A stretch of DNA of 64,000 nucleotides from Bryopsis sp. KO-2023. Its lineage: Eukaryota > Chlorophyta > Ulvophyceae > Bryopsidales > Bryopsidaceae. The translations under genes and the position numbers were made by a program. The notes below the pieces were generated by a model. That model saw only the letters and a list, made by a program, of their open reading frames with translations. It was not told where the DNA came from and made no database searches. Each line of letters begins with the position of its first letter. Position 1 is the first letter of the stretch. Location: NCBI GenBank assembly GCA_030272585.1, contig BSYQ01000003.1, forward strand, positions 1,488,001 to 1,552,000, read 5' to 3'. Of this stretch, positions 1 through 11,436 are shown piece after piece.

Positions 1-3000
1 ATTCGACTTGAATTTTTCCTTTCCTTCAATAACATTGGCCATATCTACGCAAGTATCATCCCGAAAACGCTTGCCTTTCGAGTCTGCTAGCAACGGCTGG
101 CAAACTCCCTTATTTCCCTCCCCGCCACCGGCTTGCCCAGCGAAGATTTCCAGAATGTCTGGAAAACTGGGCCGATCCTTGGGATCCCCCTGGCAACATG
201 CCTCGAACAATTTTATAAGCACAGGGTCGCCCTCCTCTGGAACCGGCAAGGTTCTCCCTCGGAACCCTACGGCTCCGACCACTTGCATGGCATTGAGATT
301 CTCCCATGGCATTTTGCCTGTGATCAGCTCCCAAAGAACCACCCCATAACTGTACACATCTGCCCTCTCATCCACATGTTCACTTCTCAGACTTTCTGGG
401 GCCATCCAGTGAGGACTGCCAGCACCTGATCCAGCATGCGAAACCAAGGTTCGAAATCGCATTTGGCTGAGGCCGAAGTCGGTTATCTTAACCCTCCAGT
501 TGTTGTCCACCAAAATATTGGGCGATTTCAAATCCTGCAAATATCAATAAAAAACATTTAAAAAAATCCTGGGAATTTTTCCTAAAGCTTACATACAGAC
601 TTTCTGTTTCCCCCCCTCACCCCAAGCAGACACAGAAACATGAAAAAAGCACTGCAATAACCCCCCTCTCCCTTTCCGATAAAATCAAGAACAACATCAA
701 AAAATAATGGTGGATTTTGAAACAGGTTTTCAGACTCATTTTCTTGATGATTTTTTTCTGAAAACTTTTTCTTTGTTTCAATTTCTAATTGAAACAGAAG
801 GAACCCAGGATTTATGTGGCACTATATTACCAGGTGCAAAATGGGAGGACTCCTCGAATGCAAATACGCCATTCCTCTGGCTACGGAAATGGCGACCATC
901 CGCTGGAGTTTCGGTTCCAAAACGACACCCTCCCGTCGTCTCAAAATGCTGTGCAAGCAGCCCTTCTGCATGAATTCGGACACTATGCACAACTGGGGGG
1001 ACATGCAGTACCCCATGAAAAGAATTAAATTCGGGTGTCTCATTCGAGCGAGCATGGCCACCTCCGATTCGAATTTAGAAATTGCAGACACGTCGCCGTC
1101 GATCAGCCGCTTTATGGCCACCACTGTTCCCTACACCGCAGCCGAACAAACGAACGTGTCAGACACAACCAAAAACGCTCGGCGATTCAATGCGCGACAC
1201 TCTGATGCGGTCTTTCATGCCAAAACGCGCGCAATACGAACGAAGTCTCCGCATCCACGAGGCATCGAAACTGTATTGGGTGTAGTGTCACGGGACAAGC
1301 GCTCACCTCATACTTTCCGACAAACACTTCTGCGAAGCCCCCGACAGCGATCCTGTGGCCGACCGTGATCTGCCGAGGGTCGAGCTCCCATGGGCTGCTG
1401 GGCAGCCGAGCCGAAATCAGTCGCTCCCCTGAACTGGGCACCACATCACAACCCGCGGGCTCGCGTGAACCTTCTCTCCCTTCGTTCCTGTGGTTGCACA
1501 AGACGCTCAGCTTTCGCGAGAAACCAAAGAAAGTTGAAGAAGGAAGAAACGAGACGCTCGGTCAAAGATGGAAACTCGCGCCAGAAATAAATCTTTTCGT
1601 TCGCCAGCATCGCAGAGATCCTGACGACCCAAAAGCGTCTGCCAGAGTTTATGGACCGAATCTAGAAACCGGCGAAAGCGCGCACTGGTGTCGACGCAGA
1701 ACGTCAACCAGTCCGGTATATTCGAAACTATACCAGCAGCTGAGTTCGGCCGACGATCCAGAAATCGACCCGCAACACGAGCAGACTTCGGTTTTCCTAC
1801 GCTTTGGAACTGGCGTCATTGTCTCCGAACAGGACTTATCCACTATCGACTCCACAAACTCGAACAGAAGTGAAGACTGCGGGGGTTCCAGCCCCCTAAG
1901 ATGGCCGAAACGCCAGAAACTGGCAGCTCGGAGTTTGTTTTCTGGCAATTCCATGTCATTTCACCTATGTCTGACATGCAATTGACAGAAACACAACCGC
2001 CCACCACTGGTGAACCACTGGACTCGACACATGCGCCAAGATACACCCTCCCAGGCACAACGAAAAACTACATATGGTCTGAACGGGCGTATTCCCATAG
2101 AACTCGACTAACCATGGTGAAGTGGACCGCCGCCGAGGTACAATGTCCAAGGACCCTCTCCCGATCTCTTCACGCGCAGATGGCGCATCCGAGACGTCCA
2201 AAAGTCGCGCTTCGCGCTCGTCGTGGAGACGATATGCTCCAGCGGGGTTCTGCTCCGTTCCAAAATGGGCTCGAAAACTGTGCACGATCTTGACGTCTAC
2301 GCACTCGTCGCCCGCCCTGTGCACCTCCAACACGGGCCCTTTCACGTTAGAAATAAAATTCGGGTGGACCGGAAGGGAGCTGAGCGTGGTTTTTATCAGC
2401 TTTGTCGACGCCTCCTGGATGCTTCTGTTGTCCTGCCAGAAAGAAACGAAAATAAAACTTGGAAAAGATTGGAAAATCTACCAGACTGGGTCCACCCACT
2501 CCCTAGTATCCTATGTCAGACTGAAAGGTTTTCTGGTCAAAAGGAAAGGAGACAAGTTGCACCAAAAGTGTAATGAAAACACACACCCAAAAAGTAATTC
2601 GAAATGAAATTTTTTCTTTCTAGAAAAACAGTGGCATCTTTGAACACTTTCTTTTCTTTCAACCACTTTTTTTGTCTGGAATATCAAACCATCCAGTCCT
2701 GTTCAAAACTCAAACTATTGGCAAGCTGATTTTCAACGAATACTTACCCAATGAACACATTATTCCAGCACCAAAAACAAACAAAACAAAACAAAGCCAC
2801 CCCCAAAAAACAAGAAATGAAACTGCATTTTTCTAATCACAATTGATAAATAAATCCAAAAGAAAAAAGAAGAAACTGAAATGAAAACAACCGCTCATTG
2901 CTCGTTTTATGACGGTGCTCCTCACCAGGTACAAAGAGGCTTCTTCAGGGATTTGTGAGACTTTGTCGATGATAGGAAACGAATCATCGGTTTCAATATT

Positions 3001-3075
3001 TATACATGGATTCCCACCATCATCACCATCATCAAATTCTTGTTCTGGCTTCTGCTCATTCCTTTCTGAATTGCT
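1..3075 (-). CDS. Raf-like (TKL) protein kinase, 3' end beyond window
   Basis: Exons on the minus strand that join in phase: 3075-2926, 2432-2113, 1919-1734, 1487-1307, 1130-831, 534-1. The last three encode a protein kinase domain: glycine loop (GHRIAVGGFAEVFVG), VAIK lysine, alpha-C glutamate (FESEVAML), catalytic loop HLDLKSPN, DFGLS, MAPES and the lobe after it. Order and motifs are those of plant-type Raf-like Ser/Thr kinases of the TKL group, so a cytosolic signalling role is likely. The three 5' exons give an acidic then basic, unstructured N-terminal region with a PVPKRRK stretch that could be a nuclear signal. The catalytic loop has HLD instead of HRD, so this is a non-RD kinase. The exon reading KKG..EQ at 3075 has more coding sequence upstream (GTG-started open frame to 3168), so the true start is not resolved. 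The frame is still open at base 1. Confidence 0.85.
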
Positions 3076-3168
3076 CTGAAACATCACCAGAACAATTGCA
3101 AGATTAAACCACAGGATGCCCTGATACTCGCCTCCCCGTTCACCTATCGACTCGTTTTTTCGGCACAC

Positions 3169-4322
3169 CCGCTATACTTTCTAGTGGGTTACACAGGTGG
3201 TGAACATAGATAGCTCCAAGCTCTTTTCGCGTTTTCGAAAAACCGTCAAAGTGAAACAAAAGTCGGCTGCAATAGCCAGGCAACCCTTCGCGGAGACGCT
3301 CTGGGACCCACAGAGAACCCCACTACGTTATTTTTGCAGCCTCCTACCATTCGCGCGAGATAAAGGGAAGGTTTCGTTTGGGAGACGGGAAGCACAGGTG
3401 GACGATTAGGTTTGTCGGGTGGACTGTTCGTTGGAGTCTTACGTTAGCTGTGCGGCAGCTGTGCCGACTCCGATTTCTCCATTTTCGGCCTCATGAGCTG
3501 ACTGCCACGTGTCTCATCCGCGATCAAGCGAGTTGGACGTGTGGGGGAAATGTGGAGGTTCCTTGCGTGGGTTTTCAGCAGCACGCACAGCACCTCACTG
3601 TGATTCTCTCATTTTTAACAAACCAATTTTTTTTGGCTTGATTGTGAGGTATGTTTTTGCGTGGGTTCATCGGTTGGTGTCTGTTCTGGGCAACTGTGCA
3701 TTTGGCTGGTGAGCCAAATTGCAACATGAGGAAAACAAAACAGTATGCACAAGACGATTTCGCTCTCGAAGAGTTCGTTTCAAAACAATATCATGTGGGG
3801 GAGCTCCACTACAAGTCATGCTCTCTTCAAGAAAAAAAAAAGAAAAAAAAAACAGCTTCAGATTTTGAACAACTCCAGAGAGGAGTTGTTTTCCCAACTA
3901 CTTTTATCACTACATCTGTCAATCCCACCAAGACACCACCACAAACCAAACAGAGCTCAAATAAATTAGGCTCTTTTCAGACTCTCCGCAGAATCGATCA
4001 TTCCCCAACAGAACCCCCCCCCCTTCCCCCAAACGCATGTGGTGGCTTGCCTCCTCTCATCCCTTGTCAATTTGCTCCCCACATTTCTTTCTTAATCATC
4101 AATGGACACCTTTTTCTTTTGTTCAACGGCAAAAAAACCCGCTCTAAGAAACCCCATATACCCCGAGTGCTATCTCACTGACATGCAAAAACGTTGCATC
4201 AGAGGGTGGCTTTTTATGTTTTTAATATTTTCCTTTTTTTTTGTCAAAGGTGGGGGGTTCAGGGAACACACACGTAAGAAGCAAAATTAATGAATCGAGC
4301 ATCTAATCAACCGACCAACCAA
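3169..4322. other. Intergenic stretch
   Basis: Lies between the 5' side of the kinase gene and the 3' end of the clathrin light chain gene. It may hold the kinase promoter and a first exon. I see poly-A/poly-T runs and no open frame with a recognisable product. Confidence 0.5.
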
Positions 4323-5343
4323 TCAATCAATCAACGAGTCTTTTATGGGGAGGTTGGCTTCCCTTGCTTGGAACAGCAACGCTCTCAGCCGCGCAGTGTC
4401 TTTCTGCTGAGCTCCCAGATTGAAATTGATTAACGAAATGACCCTTTCCCAAGCTGTATCCCCGAGCATTCCGCTTCCAGCCTCCACCGTCTGCTGTTCC
4501 TCGGCCCTGTTGCCCTTCTTGCACTCCTCGATTCGACTCTGGCGGTCCTGCATCGTTAAGAATCCTAATATTGATGGTACAGAAATAAGAAATACCACAA
4601 CCCCCCCTTCCTCCTCACAGAATTCTCCTCGAAGCTAAACATGGACAGATATAAAGGCAAAAAGGTCATTTTCTTTCTCGCAGAAATGCCTCCAAATTTC
4701 ATACCCAAACCAGCAAACGTGTTTCGAAAAAAGTAAAATGAAAAAGCTCAGAAATTTCCCTGCTGAGAGATTAAAGAAAACCTGAAAGAGCCAGTGAAGC
4801 AGCAATTCTCCCCCACCCCCAACCCCCCAAAAAAAACAAAATTATGGAATTCAGGCACTGAAAAAAACAATTGCTTGTGCTGGCCTGTATTTCTGACCTC
4901 GATGAATTTCTGCAAGTAGGTTTGCGCTTTCGCTTGAAGCTCTGCACGTGCAGCTTTTTCTTCCTCCTCCTTTTCGTCCAATTTCTTTCGGTTTTCTCTG
5001 AACCAGACCGTCCTGGGGCTATCGGGTGCTGGCCCGGTCACTTCGGAATTTCCGTTATCCAACATGTTGATAGCCTACGCAAATGAACTCTTCCGTTTCC
5101 ATTCGCTCGTTTTTACTCTTTCCGAGATCAGCGTGCTGCATTCCAACCAAATCAATACCACGAACCAAGATCCCGAAGGAAATTTTCGAGGAAACTATCT
5201 CGAAACGACGAACACTGGGTTCAAGGTAAGCAGCAGGCGGGGGGCGAATTGAAAAAGGTGCCATTTACTCCCTAAGAACCAACGACCTTGTTTTGGATCG
5301 AACACACCACAAGGAGCTAATAAAGGCGACTCACCTCGGCCAT
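4323..5343 (-). CDS. Clathrin light chain
   Basis: Three exons on the minus strand: 5343-5335, 5074-4898, 4547-4323, giving 136 residues. Exon 1 carries only the codons Met-Ala-Glu before a strong GTGAGT donor. Exon 2 holds the family's charged helix that contacts the clathrin heavy chain (WFRENRKKLDEKEEEEKAA). Exon 3 holds the C-terminal part (WERVISLINFN, then RLRALLFQAREANLP), which matches the WERV...D-N / RLRS-LL ending of clathrin light chains. The protein regulates triskelion assembly on coated vesicles. It is short for the family (usually about 170 to 340 residues) because the N-terminal acidic region is reduced to about 20 residues. All junctions are phase 0. Identity is by family pattern, not by alignment. 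Confidence 0.88.
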
Positions 5344-5604
5344 TTAAAACTGCGGAGAAGGGGGGAAAGAATTTCGCTCGAAAAGCTGGCTCCGTGTGCA
5401 ACGCACCCTTTCGACACAACTCCAGAAGTGTTCGTTTGCTTCTACGAATCGTGAATCTGGCCAATAATCCTGTCGCTTGGCAAAAGAGTGACCATTTCTA
5501 TTTTAAGACAATATGTACGACATAGACCAGCTGTCCAGGATTGGAAAATCAATCAAGCAATGATCACATTGCCTCGGGATGGGAGTGCCAACCGCCAGCC
5601 AATA

Positions 5605-5791
5605 CCGTACAGTGGTTACTTGGCTTTGGCCTTTGTTTGCGTTGGTCTTTGTTTGCGTTGGTCTTTGTTTGCGTTGGTGGGATGTCTGCGCGCGCTTATT
5701 AATTGCGGTGCTTCAATTCTTGCGACACTAATTTTTGCGATTTTTCTTGCTCGCAAAAATTAGTCCAACGCAAACATTACCCCATTTACGG
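5605..5791. mobile_element. MITE-like element with internal 16-bp tandem repeats
   Basis: Flanked by TA on both sides (5603-5604 and 5792-5793). Termini begin CCGTACAGTGG and, on the other strand, CCGTAAATGGGG, an imperfect inverted repeat. Inside are three exact 16-bp units of CTTTGTTTGCGTTGGT (5631-5678) and a perfect 14-bp hairpin (5727-5740 with 5751-5764, loop 10). TA flanks with short inverted ends fit a Tc1/mariner-type non-autonomous element. No coding capacity. Confidence 0.5.
5631..5678 (+). repeat. Three tandem copies of a 16-bp unit
   Basis: CTTTGTTTGCGTTGGT repeated exactly at 5631-5646, 5647-5662 and 5663-5678. The complement of its core (CCAACGCAAAC) recurs at 5765-5775, so the array also pairs with the far end of the element. 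Confidence 0.9.
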
Positions 5792-5793
5792 TA

Positions 5794-6698
5794 CTCTTCT
5801 TTGTTGGGTGCCCCCAAAAGAAACACAGAGAGAAGAAATGACACCCTGATTTTTTTCAATTGAAAATCTCTTACACCTCGTAACAATCCTACGCACGTGA
5901 TCAACATCGCATCGCACTGATTCGCTCCAACGACCCGAAAAAAAAAAAAGAAAAAAGGAGCAGGAAAAATCCTCCAGAAGTTGAAGCTTATGCAAAATTA
6001 ATCCCCGAACCAAAGTCCACCACAAGGGTTATATTCACACACGCGCGCGCACACACACACTCTTGCAATCTCATGTGCAGAATGCTTATTTCTCTTTTCT
6101 CAATTCAAAAGACTCCTTCCCTTGCAAAAAAAAAAGAAAATGTAAAAGGACAAAAAGTCCATTTCGCACATTTTGTTCACTGAAAAACTTCTCCAGTGCA
6201 AAAAAAACAAAACCCACCAAAATCTCCAGAACAGCTCCTCGATGTTCTAAAAATCCGAAAGTTTTTTTGTTTTGTTTTTCCTTCTTGTTTCGGTGAGTGC
6301 AAAATGCGATTTGAACAAATTTTCATCCCATTACATTTTCGTCCATTTTAAACCCCATCAGAAAGCATTAAATAAAACCAAAACCAAGTACCGAATAAAA
6401 CCCAGAGCAAATCCCAAGAAAGCAACAGACAGTTTGGAATCCAAACGCCCTTTCCTTTTTTTTTCCTTCTTTTTTTTTTTTCTTTTTTTCAGGAGAGGCA
6501 CACACAGCAAGATCATCCAATAATAAATAATGAAAAAAAAAAGAAGAGAGGCTCGGCAGCGGCACCACAACAAAAGCAAAAGCAATTGGCCCCGACCCCC
6601 CCCCCCCCAACTCTTCTTCACACACCCACCGCATGTGCATAAATGATGTAAAAATATCACAAATATTTTGATATGCTATGATTTCTCAAATGGAAACC
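5794..6698. other. Intergenic, low complexity
   Basis: Between the MITE-like element and the stop of the CBM20 gene. Contains a CA/CG dinucleotide run near 6040-6060, A-rich and T-rich runs, and a C run at about 6597-6608. No convincing coding sequence. Confidence 0.6.
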
Positions 6699-9600
6699 TC
6701 ATTGCCTGAATCCTTTGGTGTTAGTGTCAGGGGTGATGCAAACACCGGGTGGTGGAACCACCACCTCTTCGGTTTTTTCCTCAATTCTGGGGTTTGACAG
6801 AGGCTTCAACGGGGAGGTCATGAACGGCTGGGGGGGAGGCGGGGTAGGGGGTGGGGGTGGTGGAGGTGGCTGGGTAGGAGGAGGAGATACCCCCTGAGGT
6901 TTGGCAGGGGAAAAAGATTGAACGGACGGCACTGAGGGCACCGAAGACTCCACAGGCTCCGAAGGCTTAGGTGAAAGAATCGAAGGTGCCGAAGGAAACG
7001 AGAATTTGGAGAAAGCTGAGATGACAGGTTCCATATCTGGTTTGACCTTGTCGAAGTTCGGTTTGACTTTGTCGAGGTTGAAATCGATCTTCAGCTCTGG
7101 AAGAGGGGTGGGCTGGGCTGGGCACTTCTTGTCGGGCAGTGCAGATGGGATGTACCCATACTCTTGAAACTGGCATCGGCACAAAACAGGGAGAGGAATT
7201 CAAGGTACTTTAATTAATCATTAAACAAAGGCCTTTGTTTTCACCTCTCTCTTTTCCTTTTACCTAGACCCAACTACACACAAACTAAGTGTTCCAACCA
7301 GCGAAAAGATGTGGGGGAAAAAAAATTAAATTTTAAAATTAAGAAAAAGTAAAGAAATTACCTGCAGGGCCAAGACAACTAGGCCACCGACGATGGTGCC
7401 GTAAGTGGCTGTCTCCACAAGTACAGCTGCTCCCTCAGGGCCGGGGCGGTCCGAGAATCTCCTGTACAGAAAATAGGCCGCCAGTCCCATGATGGTAAGA
7501 TAGCTAACGCCTTCCAGCGCACCCAACAATCCACCAGGTCCAGGCACAAGCCCACAGCCTGCACACAGCAGTCAAAACTTAACCCCGACGTCCAAAGAAC
7601 TTGGGTGAGGAAAACGAGAGTGTATTCAGCATCTGTTTATGAGGGGAAAGAGGATAGAACCTGTAGTCTTGAGGGTGAATTCTGACCAAGCAACGACAGG
7701 CGCCGCTATCAAGCCTGACGCAATGGCAATCCAATCGCCAGCAGCGGCTGCACCCTGAGAATCGCCAAAAAAAAATGAAAAAATAAAAAAAAGGAAGATA
7801 TTTATTTACCATAAGGGGATGTCATTCGAAGTTTTTGAAGGTCTCTTTCCAGGATAGGGAGAGTTATTCCGAGAAAATGAAAAAAGATGGAAACTCAGTG
7901 CTAGCATTTTGCATTTTAGGGCTGTGCATTTTTTTTACTGGACCACACAAAAAAAAAAGCTTGAAAACTCTTTTTACCAATTTTTTCGAGGGGTTTCCTT
8001 GGAAGGTGTTTTTGAGAAACTTCGGAGGTCCTCTTACCGGAGATTTGGATCCACCGGTTCCAGCTTTCGAAGCCGCATTCGAAGTCTCGTCGCCGGCCGG
8101 GTCAACTAGTTCAGACACATCCTCGTTAACTGTCTGTGCTTTCGTAGTTTCCTCTGCATCTGCCTCTTTCCCTTCCAACTTTTCATCCATTTCTACTGCC
8201 AGTTTTACTTCCGTTTTCTCTTCCAACTTTTTTTCTCCTCCCCCCAACTTTTCTGCTTCTTCTTCCGCCACCTTTTCTTTTTCCATTTTTACCTCCTTTT
8301 TTTTTCTTTCTTCTTCCACCATTCTTTCCATTTTTTTTTCCTCCAACCTTTCTTCTTCCAACCGTTTTTCTTGCATTCTTTCCTGGAATTTTTCTTCGGC
8401 TTTTTCAGCCCACGTTTTTTTCCAGTCCCCCTCCCCAGACTGAGCATCACTACCTCCATCTTCTTTACTGTCCACAGCTTCTATTGAAATTTCATCTGGC
8501 AGGGTTACCCCGTTTGCAAGGGAAGAATCTGATTCATGGGGGTCTGCCCCAGCCGCCTCAAGATTAACTGTGACATTTCAAAAACGGCCACCCTACTGGC
8601 TTGCTGTCAAAGATTCAAGAAAATAAAAAATAAAAAAAGGCTTTCTAAAAAAAGATAGAAAAAAGACCTTTCTTGACGAGCTCCTTACTTCACGATTTTA
8701 CATGCAATCTTATAATTCTAAAAATAGATCACTGTGTTGTTCGTATGGACACACAGCAGCCCCCCTCCCCCCCTGACCGCCACCAAGCCAGGAAGAAAAG
8801 TGTACAACACATATCATATGATTTTTGGAGGTCGGTTGAGAATGGGAAAATTAATATCGATGAATTACTATTATTGAAAATTAAGAAAATGGGAAAATCT
8901 TTACTCACAGTCGTCGGATTCGTCGAGGCTCCTGACCACAGTGTTTTCGGCTTCCAAAAATCGACAGTCCACCGTGAGAATACCTTGAGCGGCATCTTCC
9001 TCCGTGACCTGCATGTCACGGACAACTGGCAGATTTTGTTATCCAAAAATAGATAATTTATGAACTGTGATGACACACACGGGGCAAACTTTGAACAGGT
9101 TTTTTAATTGAAAGAATAAAACTGAACGGAAAAAAAGCGCGAGCAAGGCTGGGAAGACTTCTCAAGTCGATAATGCATCTTCTTTTGCCATGATTTTCTT
9201 GAAATAAAAGTTTGGGACCCACCTCAACGATTCTGTTTTTGCCAGGCTCCCAATCGGCTGCACCATCACCCCTTATCTTCACACACTAAGCAAGGAGGAA
9301 AAAAAACTTGAGAAAAAAAAGCACTGAAACACATCCAGCAGAACATATCAGTCAGTGACAGAGACACACGGCTTCGACCCAACGATCTATTCACCAATAT
9401 CCCATCAAACTCCACCAATGATCAATTCATTGCCAGTACTCTTCCCAGGTGTAGGTCCCAGTCCGATCACCACATTTCTTTTTCATTTTCTGTAACTTGA
9501 GCGCAGCTTTTGTTCTTTTTCGAGATAAACATCTGACTTCATTTCATCAACTCAGTTTTAACCACATGCTCCAGTCAAAACACCCAATCAACTGGAAACC

Positions 9601-9826
9601 ATGAGTTCCTCCACACCTTGAGTTCGTATTTTCCTGGTGGAAGATCCACAGTGGCAGTCCAGACGTCGCCTTCCCCCCACTTCATCGTCGGCGATTTGGT
9701 CAAATCCCAGTTACCCAAGGCAACCCCACCGCCGACAATTTTCATACTCTCTCCAAATTCAACGGCTGCCAGACATTTGAATTTCACTGTGGTGGTGCCG
9801 ACCCCTGCTTCCGTCTCGCTCGATGC
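6699..9826 (-). CDS. CBM20 starch-binding protein with plastid-type membrane domain
   Basis: Seven exons join in phase on the minus strand: 9826-9617, 9285-9223, 9008-8909, 8567-8038, 7754-7661, 7558-7362, 7169-6699, about 553 residues plus an unresolved 5' exon. Exons 1-3 encode a CBM20 carbohydrate-binding module (VGGGVALGNWD, MKWGEGDVW, KYELK, DWEPGKNRIVE), the fold that binds starch. Exon 4 is a Glu/Lys-rich coiled-coil region of about 130 residues. Exons 5-6 encode a membrane part (GDWIAIASGLIAAPVVAW, TLKTTGCG, GPGGLLGALEGVSYL, then a last helix) that resembles, from memory, a conserved chloroplast membrane protein of green plants. Exon 7 is a Pro-rich tail. Inferred role: tethering starch or a starch enzyme to a plastid membrane. 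An alternative exon 2/3 junction (phase 1, 9219 to 9019) is also possible. Confidence 0.82.
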
Positions 9827-11436
9827 CTAAAAGTTGAAAAGTTCTTCACTCAACTTTTTTTTCTTTTCAACAACTTCTGCTTGTTGTAGGACCATCTTTC
9901 AGCAGACATGTGCCGTCGGGACAAAATTCGATCATTCCGTTGACCCTTTCGTTTGCAGTGATTGCGCAAAAAGAAATGTCTGCCACATACACCAGTTAAA
10001 ATAGAACAAAATCGGAGAAAAGTGCTTTCATCCAGAAGGTTAAGAAGTTGTACTTTGGGAAGGTAAGACAAATTCGTGTGGATCGATGGCTGTTTTCTCT
10101 GCCTGGTGTGGGATGGCTCATGATGAGACCTTTGGTGGATGGCTAGAGATGGTCCAATTTTCTGATCAAGCCAATCGTCCTACTAATATCCACAGTTCGT
10201 TCGGTTGTCGTGTATCTCGGATCCACGCTTTTATCTGGATTCGATCTCGGTGACCCTTTTTCGGCATCCCACCTTGACAATCGCGATGCGTCCGCGTCTC
10301 GACACCCGCTGCGTGAATCGATCTGAACACAGAGCAGCCAACCGTCGAAAAAACGTCTACGTGATTCAAAACTTGCGTAAGCGCCCCGCTGCAACGAAGG
10401 CAGAGGCTCCGTACCAGGTCGCCAGTTGCTCAGAATCGGCCGTCGTGGGACGGGTATCCCTGTTACGACCGAAGGCGCGACTGGGCAGGGCCTTCTTCCC
10501 AGCGTCGAAGCGTATGTATCACACTTCAGCAGCAAGGAAGAGGTCATGGCTGCTCGCGTTGGATACCAGTTCCAAAACCAGTAGTTTGGAGCGAGGGCGC
10601 AGTGGTTTTCGACTCTCGTCGGTGTGCTGACGGTTTCGCGGACTCCTTATAGAGATTTGACAGATGTGCAGAATTAAGTGCCCTCGCCTGCCCACCAAAA
10701 ACCCACCAACAGGAGATGTCATTTTCTGCCCGGATTATTGTCTGCATGTCTGCCAGAGGAGGTTCCAACGAAAGACTGGGTGGTGAGGGATTGGTATGAT
10801 GATGGCACAGAAGCTAGGGGGAGGAGTTTGCTTCCCCTCAGAACTCCCTCTTAGAGTTTCGTCACATTTTGTGAGGCAGTCTTGTTGGGCATGGGGTTGG
10901 TTTCACGAGTGGGGGCGAGAAGAGCGGACGCTGACGACCAGCATTTCCACTTGAGTGAAAGAGGACACCGAATACCCGTCGCCGCCCGCGGACATGATGC
11001 CGGAACGCGCCCAGGAGTCTTGCCCCATATTCAATTCATACGACGAAAACTTCCATGTGTGGTGCTTAAAGCTGGAGGTACCCAGCTGATAGGTGGCGAA
11101 TCGTAGACGGCGCTTCAAAAGCGGCCGTAGTTCGTTGCGTTGGCGTTGTGGTTTGGTGTTGTTCCTGCGAACTCTGTCGAGTCCGACATCCGTCGCTCTG
11201 CTCCCCTGTCTATTCACCATCAACTGTCCATTGATAGTTTGTCACGCTCGTGTCGTTCCACCAGAAACCCGAACCTGGACAGAAAGGACTCCTCGCTTGC
11301 ATTAATTCACACTTTCTCAAGCAAAAACAAGTCGACCAACGAAAAGCCACTTTTTTTCGCGCTCGTTCCACGATAAGAAAGAAAGAAAGCTAGAACGAAC
11401 GAGCCGTTATTCGCTTTTCCAAAAACCTCCCCAAAA
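9827..11436. other. Head-to-head intergenic region with possible 5' exons of the CBM20 gene
   Basis: The CBM20 gene (minus) and the gene at 11437 (plus) diverge from here. The missing first exon of the CBM20 gene must lie here and must end in phase 0. One candidate is 10547-10467 (minus): an ATG, Ser/Arg-rich residues like a transit peptide, and a GTAACA donor. A second is an open frame on the minus strand from 11223 that reaches a possible phase-0 donor near 10952. Neither is established. Confidence 0.35.

Noticed and set aside
3651-4181. 176-codon plus-strand open frame
   Set aside because: Includes poly-Lys from an A run and Pro from a C run; no start context or motif.
5631-5678. Tandem 16-bp repeats as a CRISPR array
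   Set aside because: Units are adjacent with no spacers and lie in a eukaryotic nuclear context.
7835-8443. 202-codon plus-strand open frame rich in Ser/Phe
   Set aside because: Complement of the Glu/Lys-rich exon of the CBM20 gene.
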